From: Sternotherus odoratus
Lineage: Eukaryota > Chordata > Testudines > Kinosternidae
DNA: 64,000 bases
Direction of reading: 5' to 3'
NCBI GenBank assembly: GCA_032164245.1
Contig: JAVMKO010000006.1
Location: 4,913,001 to 4,977,000 of the forward strand
Part shown: positions 43,985 to 55,540 of the stretch, in pieces
Position numbering within the stretch: position 1 is the stretch's first letter
Layout: the number at the start of each line of letters is the position of its first letter
Notes under the pieces: model-generated
What the model was told of the DNA's origin: nothing
Databases searched by the model: none
What the model saw: only the letters and a program-made list of their open reading frames with translations
Translations under genes and position numbers: made by a program

Positions 43985-44847
43985 GGGTCTCCATATTCTT
44001 TATGAAAATATGCTTATCCTACGAACATGACATAACTGAGATACTTTATGCAAGACGGCTCATGTGAGATATCATTGTTACTATACGCAATTGTCCTAGC
44101 TGTATGCATGTATCATTTCTGTATCTGAAATTAGAAATGTTGACTATGTATCTGTATTTCGACTGTGCTACTTTGGGTGATGCTCCCTGCTAACACTTCA
44201 GGTGCAACAGTGGAAAAGCCAGGCAAGGCGGATGGCCAACCAACAAGGACAATGGATTGTAAAAGAGCTTAGTCTTCCTGTGAGCGTGTGGGTCAGCCTG
44301 GGAAGAATGCTACAGGGGCCCTACAGAGTCAGCTGGTCTTTTCACCTGATACTAAAACGTTACCTAGAACTTATTGTCACTTTCCACTGTATAGGACACG
44401 GGGGTCAAACTAGAGGGAACAAAGGATTCCTGCTTTATGCAAATCCTATTCAAGGGTGGGGAGTGAGGTAATCCTAGTGGGTGAGTTCTCCCCTGTTATC
44501 CCACCCAAGATGATGGCTGGAAACAGCTAAGACTGAATGGGGGGAAAGGACTGCACCCAGGCTGGAAGGGTGTCTGGCCTGTGAAGAAGATTAAAACCAC
44601 ATTTCGGGTGTGAACTCACATGTAAAAAGTGTCTTTAGTGTATTAAGCTTAGTTTGCGTGTGCTGTTTTATTTTCTTAGTAATCTGCCTTGTTCTGTCTG
44701 CTACCTCCTTAACTACTTCAAATACACCTGCTATAGTTAATACATTTATTTCTGGTTTATAATACAACCCAGTTTATGTGATTTCTACCTTGGGGAGGGG
44801 GGAGAAATTATGCAAACCCTCTTCCACATTCAGGGAAGAGGCGAATA
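43985..44847 (+). repeat. Unclassified interspersed repeat, LTR-like
   Basis: GAGATACTTTATGCAAGACG, CATGTGAGATATCATTGTTA, GTATGCATGTATCATTTCTG and TCTGAAATTAGAAATGTTGA follow a dispersed turtle sequence I remember. The later TTAAGCTTAGTTTGCGTGTG and AATCTGCCTTGTTCTGTCTG belong to the same family's 3' part. No ends or target duplication could be set, so the class is left open. Confidence 0.45.
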
Positions 44848-45030
44848 TCCTATATAATAATCGGCTAGAGAAGTGTGTGTGAAGCCGTCATGCGCAGTAT
44901 AGACGGCCCACACGAACGGCATGCTGGGAGGTCATCAAAATAACACTGTCATCACTGTCAATAACACTGACATCTTGGTCATCAAAATAACACTGTCAAC
45001 ATCCATTTGTAGTTCCTGATCTGCTCTCAG
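44848..45030 (+). mobile_element. Possible Helitron 5' end
   Basis: TCCTATATAATAATCGGCTA follows an A at 44847, as expected for a Helitron inserting between A and T with a 5' TC. The TCCTATATAATAA start resembles the 5' terminus of vertebrate Helitrons I recall. A 3' CTRR end preceded by a hairpin was not found. GTCATCAAAATAACACTGTC is directly repeated (44932 and 44979), so some local duplication has occurred. Confidence 0.3.
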
Positions 45031-46348
45031 TCAGGAAAAGGGCGAGATATGGCAAGAAAGGCCAGTTTTATTCTTTAGATTAAATGTAAACCCAATGAAG
45101 GTATCACTCCATTTCCTGGAACACTGGAAATTCCCCAGGGACTCGAGGAGTGAAATTCAGCCTGCCAGGCTATGGAGTGTCAGGACAGCACCAGTTCTAC
45201 TCCTGAGGCACCCTTGTCCCCTTCCCCAGTGCCACCCCATTGCAACCCTTTGCTGACAGAGCCAGGCAAAGATCATGCACAGAGCTGGGTGCTGCAGACA
45301 GCCATGGACATATGGACCCTGAGTACTGGCTTTTGGCTAAGTTCAGGGAATCCCAACCATGTCCTGGCATGGTGCTCCACACCCACAGATGAGGAGCAGA
45401 GGCAAGATTTGCCCCAATTCAGATAAATTACCATTCACATACAAATAATTGACCAGTGTTTACCGAAGGGCTGATCTAGCTCCCACTAGATCAATGGAAA
45501 CACTGCCTTCAATTTCTATACCCCTGCTCCAGCTACTATTTAAATCAATAGGAAGCATTCCTTTGATTTAATTGGGAGACAGATCAGGCCCAGCAAGCAA
45601 ACCAGATCACAGAGAAGACACTTGCAGCTTCATAAAAACAGAGACATGCTTCCCCTCTTGGTTATCAAGAAATTTGCGTTGTTCGCTCCGATTAGCAGGG
45701 TCGCTGCTGACAGATTTATCACACACAGCTGGTTCTGCATAGGAAGCATGTGAGGAAAAACCCACACTGTTCACACAACAATACTGAATCTTTTCAGTTT
45801 TTCTTAGCTTGGGTAGAATTCACCTGAGTGCGGAAAGCCGGCAAAAGGCATATGTCCTCAGAAAGACATCTGACTCTGAGCTCAAAGTGGCGTGCAGATG
45901 TTCAGCTGGGAGTGAATGTCAAAATACTTTGCAAGGTCACCCCCAGGTCATATTTTCAGGCAAAAACGTGCACCCTAAGTAGATAGTAGAACATATTGGT
46001 GTGTATTTTCAGCTAGAATCTGCTATCCAAGTGTCATGGTCCTGCACAACTCCGGTCATTACCCATCACCTTCTTCACGTGAATGGATGGCACCGTTTAA
46101 CATTCACAACAGATAGGTTTGGAAATCAAACAAAGCTGGGAAAGTTCCACATCACTAACGCTCAATCACTGCTAGCGAGGAAGCATTGGCCAATACGCAT
46201 TCAAATAAAACCCATCCCTTTGCTTGAATGGCATTTGCCATCCACTTTATTGAGTCTCTGCAACTGTGAGCGATGTTTTGTCCCTAGGAATGGTGGAGGA
46301 AAGCATGGATACTTGTGCAGATACGCTTCTGTGCCAGGGTTCCCACTA
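45031..46348. other. Unassigned DNA
   Basis: No repeat family recognised. Frames at 45172-45426 and 46001-46366 are short and have no domain. Confidence 0.35.
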
Positions 46349-47090
46349 GAGTTGCCAACTGTCTAATCGCACAAACCCAAACACCCTTACCTCCCCATTC
46401 CCTTAGGCCACACCCCTGTCCCGTCCCTTCTCCAAGGCCCCGCCCCCCACTGACTCCAACCCCACCCCCCTCCGTCTCTCGCTCACCCTCATTCACTTTT
46501 ACTGAGTTGAGGCAGGAAGTTGGGATGTGGGAGGGTGTACGGGCTCTGAGCTGGGGGGGTTCGGGGTGTGGGAGGGGGCTCTGAGCTGAGCCTGGGGCAG
46601 GGCACTGGGGTGCAGGAAAGGGAGTGCGGGCTCTGGGAGGGAGTTTGGGTGCAGGAGGGGCTCAGGGCTGGGGCAGGGGATTGGGGTGCAGGAAGGGATG
46701 AGGGTGCAGGCTCCCGGCGGTGCTTACTTCAGGCAGCTCCCAGAAGCGACCCACGTCTGGCTCCTAGGCTCAGGGGCAGCCAGCTGGCTCCACGTGCTGC
46801 CCCTGCCTGTAGGCACTGCCCCGGCAGCTCCCATTGGCCATAGTTCCCAGCCAATGGGAACTGCGGAGTTGGAGACACCCCCTGGCCACCCCTGCACCTA
46901 GGAGCCAAACATGCCGGCTGCGTTCGGGAGCTGCATGGAGCCATGTCAGGCAGGGAGCTTGTCTTAGCCCTGCTGTGCTGCTGACCGAATTTTTGGCCTA
47001 TTAACATCTCCCAGATTCCTTTTAATAGTCACTGGGAGATTGAGGCCGATTCTGGAAGACTCCCGGCCAATCCCATTGGGTTGGCAACCC
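46349..47090. mobile_element. TA-flanked MITE (Tc1/mariner-like), 742 bp
   Basis: TA lies on both sides (46347-46348 and 47091-47092). The ends GAGTTGCCAACTGTCTAATC and CCATTGGGTTGGCAACCC are inverse over 11 bases with one mismatch. The body has a C-rich left part (CACCCTTACCTCCCCATTCC) and a G-rich imperfect tandem part (46520-46700, GGGGTGCAGGA and GGGCTCTGGGAGG words). No transposase. Class inferred from the TA target only. Confidence 0.65.
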
Positions 47091-47092
47091 TA

Positions 47093-47584
47093 ATCCGTGC
47101 GTTAAAAGCCTTCTGTTTACAATCATGCCAATGAAGGAGAGAAACCATGTGACCAAGGAAACTACCACATGCCACAGCTCCCAGGTAGCCCCCATTGAAG
47201 GGAGTAGTTGCTGGGACCGTTTGCAAGCAGTCCCCAGGCCGAAATGAGTTTGCATTACCGATTCGTCAGACAGTGTCAAATAACTAATGCATTCATACAC
47301 ATTCCGTCCATGCTCGGAGTCATACATATTCCGCTCATGCACACTTCGTGGGCTAGATTCATTGAATAAATTATTCTTGACGAGTCGTTTGCCCACCTCT
47401 AGTCACTGCCAGGCAACTTCTGATTTACTAAAATTAATTGGATTTTTCCTACAAATTAACTCCTGGATAAAATGATTTTTCATAGAAAAAAAATATCCGT
47501 TCCCCTCCTTCCCCTCCCCCTAGCCCAGTTTGTTCCTTCAATTGCTACATTACCCTTGAACTGAGCGACCTCCGGCACATTGTC
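47093..47584. other. Unassigned DNA
   Basis: No recognised family. Three similar phrases occur at 47295-47355 (ACACATTCCGTCCATGCTCG, CATATTCCGCTCATGC, ACACTTCGTGGG), possibly a small diverged tandem. Confidence 0.35.
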
Positions 47585-48010
47585 AAGAATTGAAAATCCA
47601 GACAGAATGTTTTAAAGTTTACAACATGTTTTACCACCCTGACAGCATGGACAAATGGGACCTGAACTCACTGCTTTGCAGATGGGCCTTCGTGAACTAC
47701 ATAAACCTCCATGCAAATAAGGGTCTAGCAACATTTTTTCTTAATGTCATAAATACTCTTAGGGATTTCTGGCATTTGGTGCAAAAAAGAAAACAGTTCC
47801 GGATTCTCTTTTCTTCATTAGCTCTTTTAATTATTACCAGCAGAATGAAATACCACGCCAGTGATACAGTAGAGGAACAAGACCCCGCTGCAAAACAATT
47901 AAAGAGCGGTTGGCTAAGCCAAGTATGCTGCATTTACATTGCAAAGAGCCTCCGGAAGCCCAGAGCAGCAAACAGAACGGATCGTCATCATTAAATAATG
48001 ATGTGGCATG
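47585..48010. promoter_or_regulatory. Candidate conserved noncoding element
   Basis: Repeat-free and AT-leaning. It contains an octamer (POU-type) word ATGCAAAT at 47711, CTCTTTTAATTATTACCAGC, and near 47988 a symmetric ATCATTA-AA-TAATGAT, which is a paired homeodomain-like arrangement. A 134-codon frame (47590-47994) covers it without any recognisable domain. Judged a plausible enhancer-type element on texture; conservation is untested. Confidence 0.3.
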
Positions 48011-48059
48011 CAACAAAGCAATATAGCACAAGACACCTGCAGTGTGGACAGCACACGCT

Positions 48060-48174
48060 GGCCCTGATTCAACAAAGCACTTAAGTTAGCGCTTAACTTG
48101 AAAATAGGGGCTTACATTCCCTTTCCTTCAATGGGACGTAAGCAGCCACTGCCGTACTTTGCTGAATTGTGGCC
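48060..48174. repeat. Ancient fold-back repeat
   Basis: GGCCCTGATTCAACAAAGCA then CTTAAGTTAGCGCTTAACTT on the left is inverse to CTTCAATGGGACGTAAGC and CCGTACTTTGCTGAATTGTGGCC on the right. This GATTCAGCAAAGCACTTAAG palindrome recurs in sauropsid non-coding DNA as I remember it. It belongs to, or often travels with, the CATTGACTTCAATGG motif family. Confidence 0.6.
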
Positions 48175-49010
48175 ACTGAGAACAAGCACCAGGCTTTGGG
48201 GAGACAAGAGACGAGGTGCAGAGCAGAATCAGCGTAACAACAAATCAGATTGTAAGGGCATGTCACCTCCAATTGTAAGGCCTGGGGCCAATCCTGAGAG
48301 GGGCTGAGCTCCTTCAACACCTACTGAAGACAATGGGAGCCGGTTGGGCTCAGCACCGCTTAGGTTCCGGCCCTTTGTCATGGTTACAACACGCTGCAAA
48401 CACACAGTATACGTGTATATTGCCCACTCTCCACCTACTCGGCTGGGGAATCATATTGACAAGACCCCTGCTCTCTGTGATTTCAGAGTCAAGGGAGCTT
48501 GTCCATTTCAATTCCATCCTCCCTTGACTGGTTTTGAGTCACCAGGCCTGGGAACTGAGATGGATGAAAAGCTGCTGCAGGTTGCCGCTCTTGTTTGGGA
48601 AGAGCTAAAACATCCTTCTGATAGAGAGGTGAGTGCGTAGCTGTGCCTCGGTGGGTCACAACTGAGGATGCCCAAATTAGGACCGACTGCTGAGAAATAG
48701 GGCATCTACAACCCAAGACTGGTGGCTAATCCCCCATAGGATATATCAAACAGCAACAAAATTCAACTCCTGTTTCACCACGCTGGCTAACAAGAAGTCA
48801 TAAAAACAGTTTCGTTGGGCATTCCTGTTCTTATGTCACCACCAAAACCACTGGATTTAGAGACGAGTGGTTCTTTATAACCAGTCTCATCCAATAACAG
48901 GTTCTTCTGATCCCAAAGAACCAGCCACACACCCATGTCAATATATAACTCAGATCTTACCCGAAAATCTTGCTGATGCTTGCCAATCCTTTAGTATCTA
49001 AAATCTAAAG
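48175..49010. other. Unassigned DNA
   Basis: A weak ancient-motif trace lies at 48320-48345 (CTACTGAAGACAATGGGAGC). No gene or other element recognised. Confidence 0.35.
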
Positions 49011-49125
49011 AAAGAACAAGGAGTACTTGTGGCGCCTTAGAGACTAACAAATGTATTTAGTTTCTAAGGTACCACAAGTACTCCTCGTTCTTTTTGTGGA
49101 TACATACTAACAGAGCTGCTACCCT
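49011..49125. repeat. Penelope-like hairpin plus terminus
   Basis: The arms 49011-49047 and 49057-49093 are 37 bases each with four mismatches, joined by a 9-base loop. They read AAAGAACAAGGAGTACTTGT, GGCGCCTTAGAGACTAA and the inverse. After the hairpin, TTTTTGTGGATACATACTAA then CAGAGCTGCTACCCTA is the outer end of the same family. Two mismatches are CG versus TA, consistent with CpG decay after an originally perfect inverted duplication. Confidence 0.75.
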
Positions 49126-49136
49126 AAAATCTAAAG

Positions 49137-49137
49137 G

Positions 49138-49236
<99 letters not shown>

Positions 49237-49238
49237 AG
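49137..49238. repeat. (GAAA)n microsatellite
   Basis: About 25 uninterrupted GAAA units directly after the Penelope-like terminus, with TAAAGGAGAAAG as the junction. The array may have grown from the A-rich edge of that insertion. Confidence 0.95.
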
Positions 49239-52200
49239 ATGAGAGTTAAAATTGGTTAAAGGAATCAAATACATACAGTAATTGCAAAGTTCTTGGTTCA
49301 GGCTTGTAGCAGTGATGGAATAAACTGCTGGCTTAAGTCAAAGTCTCTGGCTGCTTCCAAATCCTTGGAAGAACCTCAGTCCCTTGGTTAGAAATGCTCC
49401 CATTAGAATACGTCCAGAGGTTTGAGCAGGGCAGAGGCTGGAGCAGGGGAGAGGCAACACGGAGGGGTTTCCAGGGCCATTTCTATCCTCTGCCATATGG
49501 AGGGAAACCCATTGTTTCAAACACAAACCTCAGCTCAGCTAGTGGAGAATCACAGCTGACCAGATAGTGTTTGGAGTCACATGGGCAAGTCACATGTTCA
49601 TGCCCAGTGTTGCTCAGTCATTGCAGGGAGCCATTATCTGCACTCCAGACAGCACGGTGCAGGACAATCCGCTCAGTGGAGATGAGCATCTCCCAAGGTC
49701 CATTGTGAGTGAAGTGTCCTTTAGTGGGCCACTCAATCTGAATAGTCCCTCCTCTCTTCATTGGGCCAGGGCAGGCAGGAGAAGCAAGCAGTCGACTCCG
49801 CCGCCCACGGTATTCATCCAGAATGTGGGAGACCAAGTTCAAGCCCCCGCTCCGACGAATATTTAGGTATTTATACAAAGCTGGACCAGCTTCCACAGGA
49901 GCGATTGACGGAGACCCAAGAGCCCAGACACTCACCGGAGCAGTGTGAGATGTGGCTTCAAGGCCCTGCTCTGCCTGATTCTGAAAACATCTCTCCCCCA
50001 CCCCAGATGAGCGCCCCACCCCCTGGGCTAATGGGGTGGGGCCAGCTTCTCTCAGGAGAACCCCTTTCCTAGGTGCCTCGCTCTCCCCTACAACAAAGGG
50101 AGAGCCCGGGCACCTAACCCCCAGCTGGGAATTCCGTGGGGCAGCAGATCACCTAAGAGCTACCTAAGTCCCTTTGGGTGCATGCAGACCACCTGTATTC
50201 TAGGCCTCCATTCCCTGAGTCACAATAGAGGAAGTGCTGCATTTTTCACTGATAAATCTGTGCCCACCCAGGCCTAGTATTACACACATTACAAAACCCC
50301 ACTTCCAACTCTCACACAGCACCGCACCAGCGATACATTCCGCTGCATTTATCCCCAATTCCGAACATGTCATTGATCAGCACCCATAAACTAAAGGATG
50401 GGAATCAATATATCTAGCTACAGGAGCTTGACACCCCAGGCTTAAAATAAGTAGCACACAATGATCCTCCGGTTTTGATGATTGCTTCAGCAAATTGTGC
50501 ACTGCCCTGAGGGGAAAATTGATTATCATCAATGGGAGCCAAAGCTTTAGTTATGTGGTTGCCCTAATTGTAAAGCTGGGAATCTGTAAAACGGACCAGA
50601 GCCTAAAACGCAGATGACATGTTTCTGGATCTTTGTAATCCTAAAATACGGTCTCTCTGCCTGCCTGCCATTATAAATAGCTATAAATACTATCAAATAT
50701 AATAATTAACTGGAATTTCTGATATTACCTTACATACAGGAAGCTTCAGTATCAATTTATGATGATCCCAAACCTTTTAAAAAAAATCATTTGAGATATA
50801 TAAATATCCAGAAACCTGGCATATTCTTTTTGTGAAGTGGCCAGCTGCCCTGATTAAGTAGCTAATACTGTGTATGACCATTTTACATTTATCTAGCACC
50901 TTCCATCTGAAAGCACTTTACAAAGTTAGCAGTGCTAAATTGCACTCACCTCTGGGGTGGAGCGCAGCAGTGACCCAATAGAACACAGCATGCTGCACAA
51001 TGGTGAGGGGAAGGGAACATTTGTATGATGACACCAGGAGTGAACTGTACCCTTGCAAAATATGTGAGGGGCTCTATAACCCACAGAAAGAACCTCAGGT
51101 TTTAAGGTTTGGTCTGGAAAAATCCAGAAAACGAACTGCATGTTTATTTAAGCACCTACTCTGTCAACCTTGCGCATGAAGGACTGAGCTAGCCCTGGCT
51201 AGATTTCAACCGATGCCTTAGAGGAGACTAAGCATGTCAAAGGGGATGTTTAGGCAACTAGGAAATCCCCTCCCGCAGAATCTAAAAGCATCTCGGTGTG
51301 GTTTTGTTTTATTTTTAAACCAGTGTCTCTCCATAAAGAAAATGCTCCTGGCAAAGATTTCATCCCAATTCCTTTCCAAATTATATCTAGCCCCACCTCC
51401 CTCAGGGCTGCTCGGACTTGTACCCACCTGCCTCTGGCTCCAAAGGGCCATTCCCACAGCTGAGCACAAATGGATTGGACACTCCAGCCGCGGCCCATGC
51501 CCCACTCCGTCTGGCCCACACTCCCTAGGCCAGGGGTAATACAGCAGTTCTGTGCTACCCAGGGATCCCTCCCCCCCGACATGTCTGGATAACTCACAAC
51601 TGGCCAGACCTGCTGGGAGGTGGTTTCTTTATGGCAGGAGAAGCAGCACAAAGTTGCCGGAGCAGAACAGAGGGCTGGATCCCCCATCTCTTCTCTGCCC
51701 AATACATTCCCTGAATGGCCTCATGGATGCATTGGGAAACCACGGGGCTCACTCTACCTCCTGCCAATGTAGGGCAAAGGGCATTAATCCCGAACTCCGA
51801 TCTTGCCACAAGGTGTCTCAGCCTCTCGCCTCCCGCGACCCAGTAGGTCAACGTCTACCTTCGCCTCGCCTCTGACTATCTGGGTGTCCAGCTCTGAGAA
51901 TTTGTTCCATTTCTACAGGATGCTTATTACCAAGCCTCAGTTGCCTAAGAGATCCCACGAGGGTAATAGATTTTCAGCTTCCACAGCACCCGGCTGGAAC
52001 GTCACCATTACCACCTGGATACGGCAGAGAAAGTGATAGACTGTGGCTTGGGGACCAAGCTCTTGGAAAGATTAATGCCTTCAGAAATTACTTTAGCAAG
52101 ATAGAGAGAGAAATTAAAAGCCAAATAAACAGCAGTATTTCATGAGCACAGCTCTGGAAGGCCCAGCTGCCTCTCCACAAAACCCAAATAAATTCTCCTC

Positions 52201-52530
52201 TGTGCGATTAAATAAATAAATATCCCATTAGCCAAGTCAGGAGAAAATACTGGCATTTTTAATCAGCTGAGACAAGCAGTCCCATCTCCATCACTCACAA
52301 ATCCCCTCTTCCATTGTTAGCAGGGCCTTTCTTTAAATACCTATTTTTCCCTCCGCAGACCACTCTCACACTCCCTCTGCTCTTGAATTGTATGGAAGTA
52401 CCCGATTTTGCAGTGTGTTGCTATTAAAACGTACAAAAGTCTATGTCTGTCTGTCATTGGTCCTAGCTGAATCATTCCTGATGGAAGGAGAAGCTTTCAG
52501 GAGAATAAGAGACTATATAAGTAAATAACA
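49239..52530. other. Unassigned DNA, about 3.3 kb
   Basis: No element identified apart from the short old trace at 50887-50927. Frames at 49618-50019, 51250-51702 and 51552-51875 overlap on opposite strands and have no domain. An A-run follows CCTTTT at 50775. Composition is ordinary. Confidence 0.3.
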
Positions 52531-53000
52531 ATAAAATAATCTCTTACCGTAGGTTAGCCCTAAATCACATCTCCGAACCTTGGCCCCAGTTTTCCTGGAA
52601 AATTTCAGCCAAAATGGTTCAGCCATTTCCAAGAATGAGATTAGGGAGGGAAATACATTGTTTTGCCCATGTTAATCATTTCTGGCGACGGTTTCTTTGA
52701 GGAAGCTCTAGCGCCCGCATGCTTTGGAGCAGGGAATTGAAATTTGGCAGGGGGTGTGGCCTTAGTGTCAGCGATGTGCGTTGTGCTTCCCCTGCGAGAT
52801 CCATCCACATTTGGCAAGTTATAATAAGCCTTTGAAAAATGTCAATGCTCAAGGGAGATTTGCTAGAGTGTCATAGCTAAATTCCCCCAAAGATTCGATC
52901 CACGCGGGCCATGCACCTGCCCAAGGCTTATTGCTACTGCACACCGGAGCCAGGGATCATGGTCTCTCCTGTGCTACCAGTTCCACTCTGCAGGCCAGGA
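52531..53000. repeat. Probable unclassified repeat, left part
   Basis: GGAAAATTTCAGCCAAAATG then GTTCAGCCATTTCCAAGAAT, and AGCCTTTGAAAAATGTCAAT are phrases I associate with a long dispersed turtle/crocodile repeat that also includes the G-rich tract and palindrome to the right. I cannot define its ends or class. Confidence 0.35.
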
Positions 53001-53560
53001 CAGCCTGAAGGAGAATGCCTGATTCGAATGCAGAAGGAACAAATGCCAGACCAGGAGGCAACGGGGAGGGGAAAGGGAAACTGGGACTAGGTGCTGGAGC
53101 AGGGGTGGCATCTGGTTGTCTTTCTGGGGAGACTGAGGCTGGGAGGCAAGGAGGGAAATAGGGGGGAGGAAAGGGAGAATTTGGAAGTCATTTGAGTACG
53201 CAGGAGTGGGGGGGGGGGTGACTGAAATCAGATGAGGAGCCAGGGTAGGAACTGAGAATGGGAACAAAGTGAGTTGGGGGGGAGGAAGATAGAGCTGAAT
53301 AGGAGCCAGGGTTTGGGGGGAGACTGAGATCAGACGAGGAGCCAGTGGGAGAAGTGGAAGTGAGGAGGAGGACTGGGACAAAACATCCAGAAGGGTGAGA
53401 TTAGGACTTGCTGAGCAAGGAGACGGGGATGAGAAACTTGAGGCGTAGAGACTGGGACTGGGTTGGTAAGGAGAATGGCACTGGAACAAAGAGGCAGAGT
53501 GGGAAAGAGACAGGACTGAGACAGGGACAGGTTGGAGGGGATGGGAGAAGAAGGGAACAG
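53001..53560. repeat. G-rich purine tract
   Basis: The plus strand is strongly purine-rich for over 500 bases, with recurring GAGGAGCCAG (53233, 53303, 53336), GGGACTGGG and GAGACTGAG words and many runs of three or more G. This is a degenerate short-unit tandem with G-quadruplex potential. The minus-strand frame of 171 codons (52974-53489), rich in Pro, Ser and Leu, is its complement and not a gene. Confidence 0.75.
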
Positions 53561-53936
53561 GCTTGGGGTGGGACAGGCAGAAGGGCTGTGCCCACTAGAA
53601 CACACTCCCCTCCAGAGTCTGGAATGGAACCAAGATTCCCGACTCTCACCTCTCCTTTGCTGTCAGCAAAATACCTGTGAAACCTACTGGCAAACTGACT
53701 CAGGCCCTCTACCACTGGTCCGCACAGAGGATGACAACCTACTACTGCTATCGGCTAGCTGTAGTGGCAGAGGTCTGTGCAGTAGATCTACACGTCCCAA
53801 CCTTGCTGATGGTTCACATAGGGGTCAATATGATTCCACATGGCTGCATTTACTTTTTTTTGCTTGCTTGCTTTTTATTAAAAAAATACTTGGAAATTAC
53901 ACACAAACCCTTGCCCCTCCCCCCTTATTAAAGTTG
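53561..53936. other. Unassigned sequence between G-rich tract and palindrome
   Basis: Contains CCTACTACTGCTATCGGCTA then GCTGTAGTGGCAGAGGTCTG, phrases I associate with the same large repeat. It ends in an AT-rich run with TTGCTTGCTTGC. Confidence 0.35.
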
Positions 53937-54146
53937 CAAAGTCAAGCACTCAATAGTTAGGAAATGCCAGAATTGTAACCTTAATTTGGACCCCTTGTGC
54001 ATATGATACACGGGTCCTGTGCAAAAACGAGTTCGTGATCATGTAATTAAGAACTAGGTCATAATGCATATATACAAGAGGGCCGAATTAAAGTTGCCTC
54101 CCTAACCTTAATTTGGTATTTCCTAACTTCTACATGTTTGACTTTG
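53937..54146. repeat. Long imperfect palindrome
   Basis: The left arm (53937-53989: CAAAGTCAAGCACTCAATAG, TTAGGAAATGCCAGAA, CCTTAATTTGG) is inverse to the right arm (about 54095-54146: CCTTAATTTGGTATTTCCTA, ACTTCTACATGTTTGACTTTG). About 105 bases lie between, with a smaller pair CCTTGTGCATATGATA and AATGCATATATACAAG. It is probably the fold-back end of the surrounding repeat. Confidence 0.65.
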
Positions 54147-55215
54147 TAACCTGAATAATGTTCTTTTAACATTGTTTTGGATGTGTCATATTATTTATAT
54201 TACCTTGAGTGGTCCATAGTTCTGAACACACAAAGAGCAGCATGCCCAGTCCCCTCCCGGTCTCCTACGGCCCCACCATTGAGAGCCTCAAAACCACCCA
54301 GGGGTCACACCTATCCCAGTGAGGGTGCCTCCACCCATAGCAGTGCCAGAGGTACGGTGTCACTGTCGGCAGGGCCCCGAGGAGTCCCCGGTACCTCCCC
54401 TTCTAGTTAAGAACGAAATTTTGAGAAGTTCTGAAACTATGGGACACCAATATGAGAGCCAGATCCCACGTGCCTTAAATTGTGTAGGACGGAGACCCAG
54501 GATCAGAACTCTAAGTATGCTCGACGTTTTAAAGAGAATGGAGGGTGGATACCACGTAGTGGTAGCTCTTTACATCAAACCACTAAGACAAAATAATGAG
54601 GAACTATAACAATGACCTTTACTGATGATATCTATGCTACCAGATTATTTACATAGCACTTCTTAAGCACTATCATGCACTGTCTCAGTGTCAGATTTAG
54701 GAGGGATTCTCTGGGGACCACGGTTCCTTTGGTGTTCTAGATCTTCTGCTAAAGTTGTGTCGTGTTCACTGTCGAACATAACTCAGAGAAGATTTACCAC
54801 CGTGGCTTTAATCATGGATACGGGGGATCTTCTCCTGAGGAATATGGTCTTGTGTCTTTAGCATTACATATGGAACAAGTGATCTGCTTGAAACATTGTA
54901 TCGCTATCAAATATGACCTGCCTTGGATGGGTGCAATTCCAAACCTTTGGAAGTCAATGGGAATCTTTCCATCTGCTAAAATGGGCTTGGGATCAGGTCT
55001 TGGTGAAAATAGTCTTGTGTTTCTGGCAAGATCCCTAGCACCCCGATTACAGACAGGTTGGTACGCCCTCTCAAGACCTATGTTGTGCTAGGATTATTCC
55101 CTCTATGATCTACAATGAACACGACAGAAGAGCTAGATGCAGACTCTTGGATCCTGGACAAAAGCCAGGGGGACAATGTTATCTATAATCCCAAATTCTT
55201 GCTGATAGGACAACG
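54147..55215. other. Unassigned DNA
   Basis: No repeat or exon recognised. An ancient-motif trace GGAAGTCAATGGGAATCTTT lies at 54949-54968. Frames at 54319-54609 and 54762-55091 have no domain. Confidence 0.35.
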
Positions 55216-55223
55216 ACTTACAA

Positions 55224-55532
55224 CAGGGTAGGCAACCTATGGCACGCATGCCAAATGCAGCACACGAGCTGATTTTCAGTGGCACTCACACTGCCCAGGT
55301 CCTGGCCACCAGTCTGGGGGGCTCTGCATTTTAATTTAATTTTAAATGAAGCTTCTTAAACATTTTTAAAACCTTATTTACTTTACAGACAAGAATAGTT
55401 TAGTTACATATTATAGACTTATAGAAAGAGACTTTCTAAGCTGTTAAAATGTATTACTGGCACGCGAAACCTTACATTAGAGGGAATAAATGAAGGATCG
55501 GCACACCACTTCTGAAAGGTTGCCGACCCCTG
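55224..55532. mobile_element. hAT element, 309 bp, 8-bp TSD
   Basis: The ends CAGGGTAGGCAACCTATGGC and AGGTTGCCGACCCCTG are inverse over about 14 bases allowing small differences. ACTTACAA (55216-55223) and ACTTACAG (55533-55540) give a 7 of 8 target duplication. Subterminal TGGCACGCATGCC and ACTGGCACGCGAAACC are also inverse-like. The middle is AT-rich (TTTTAATTTAATTTTAAATG). No transposase. Confidence 0.85.
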
Positions 55533-55540
55533 ACTTACAG

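Noticed and set aside
52974..53489. 171-codon minus-strand Pro/Ser/Leu-rich frame
   Set aside because: It is the complement of the G-rich tract; composition explains the open frame.
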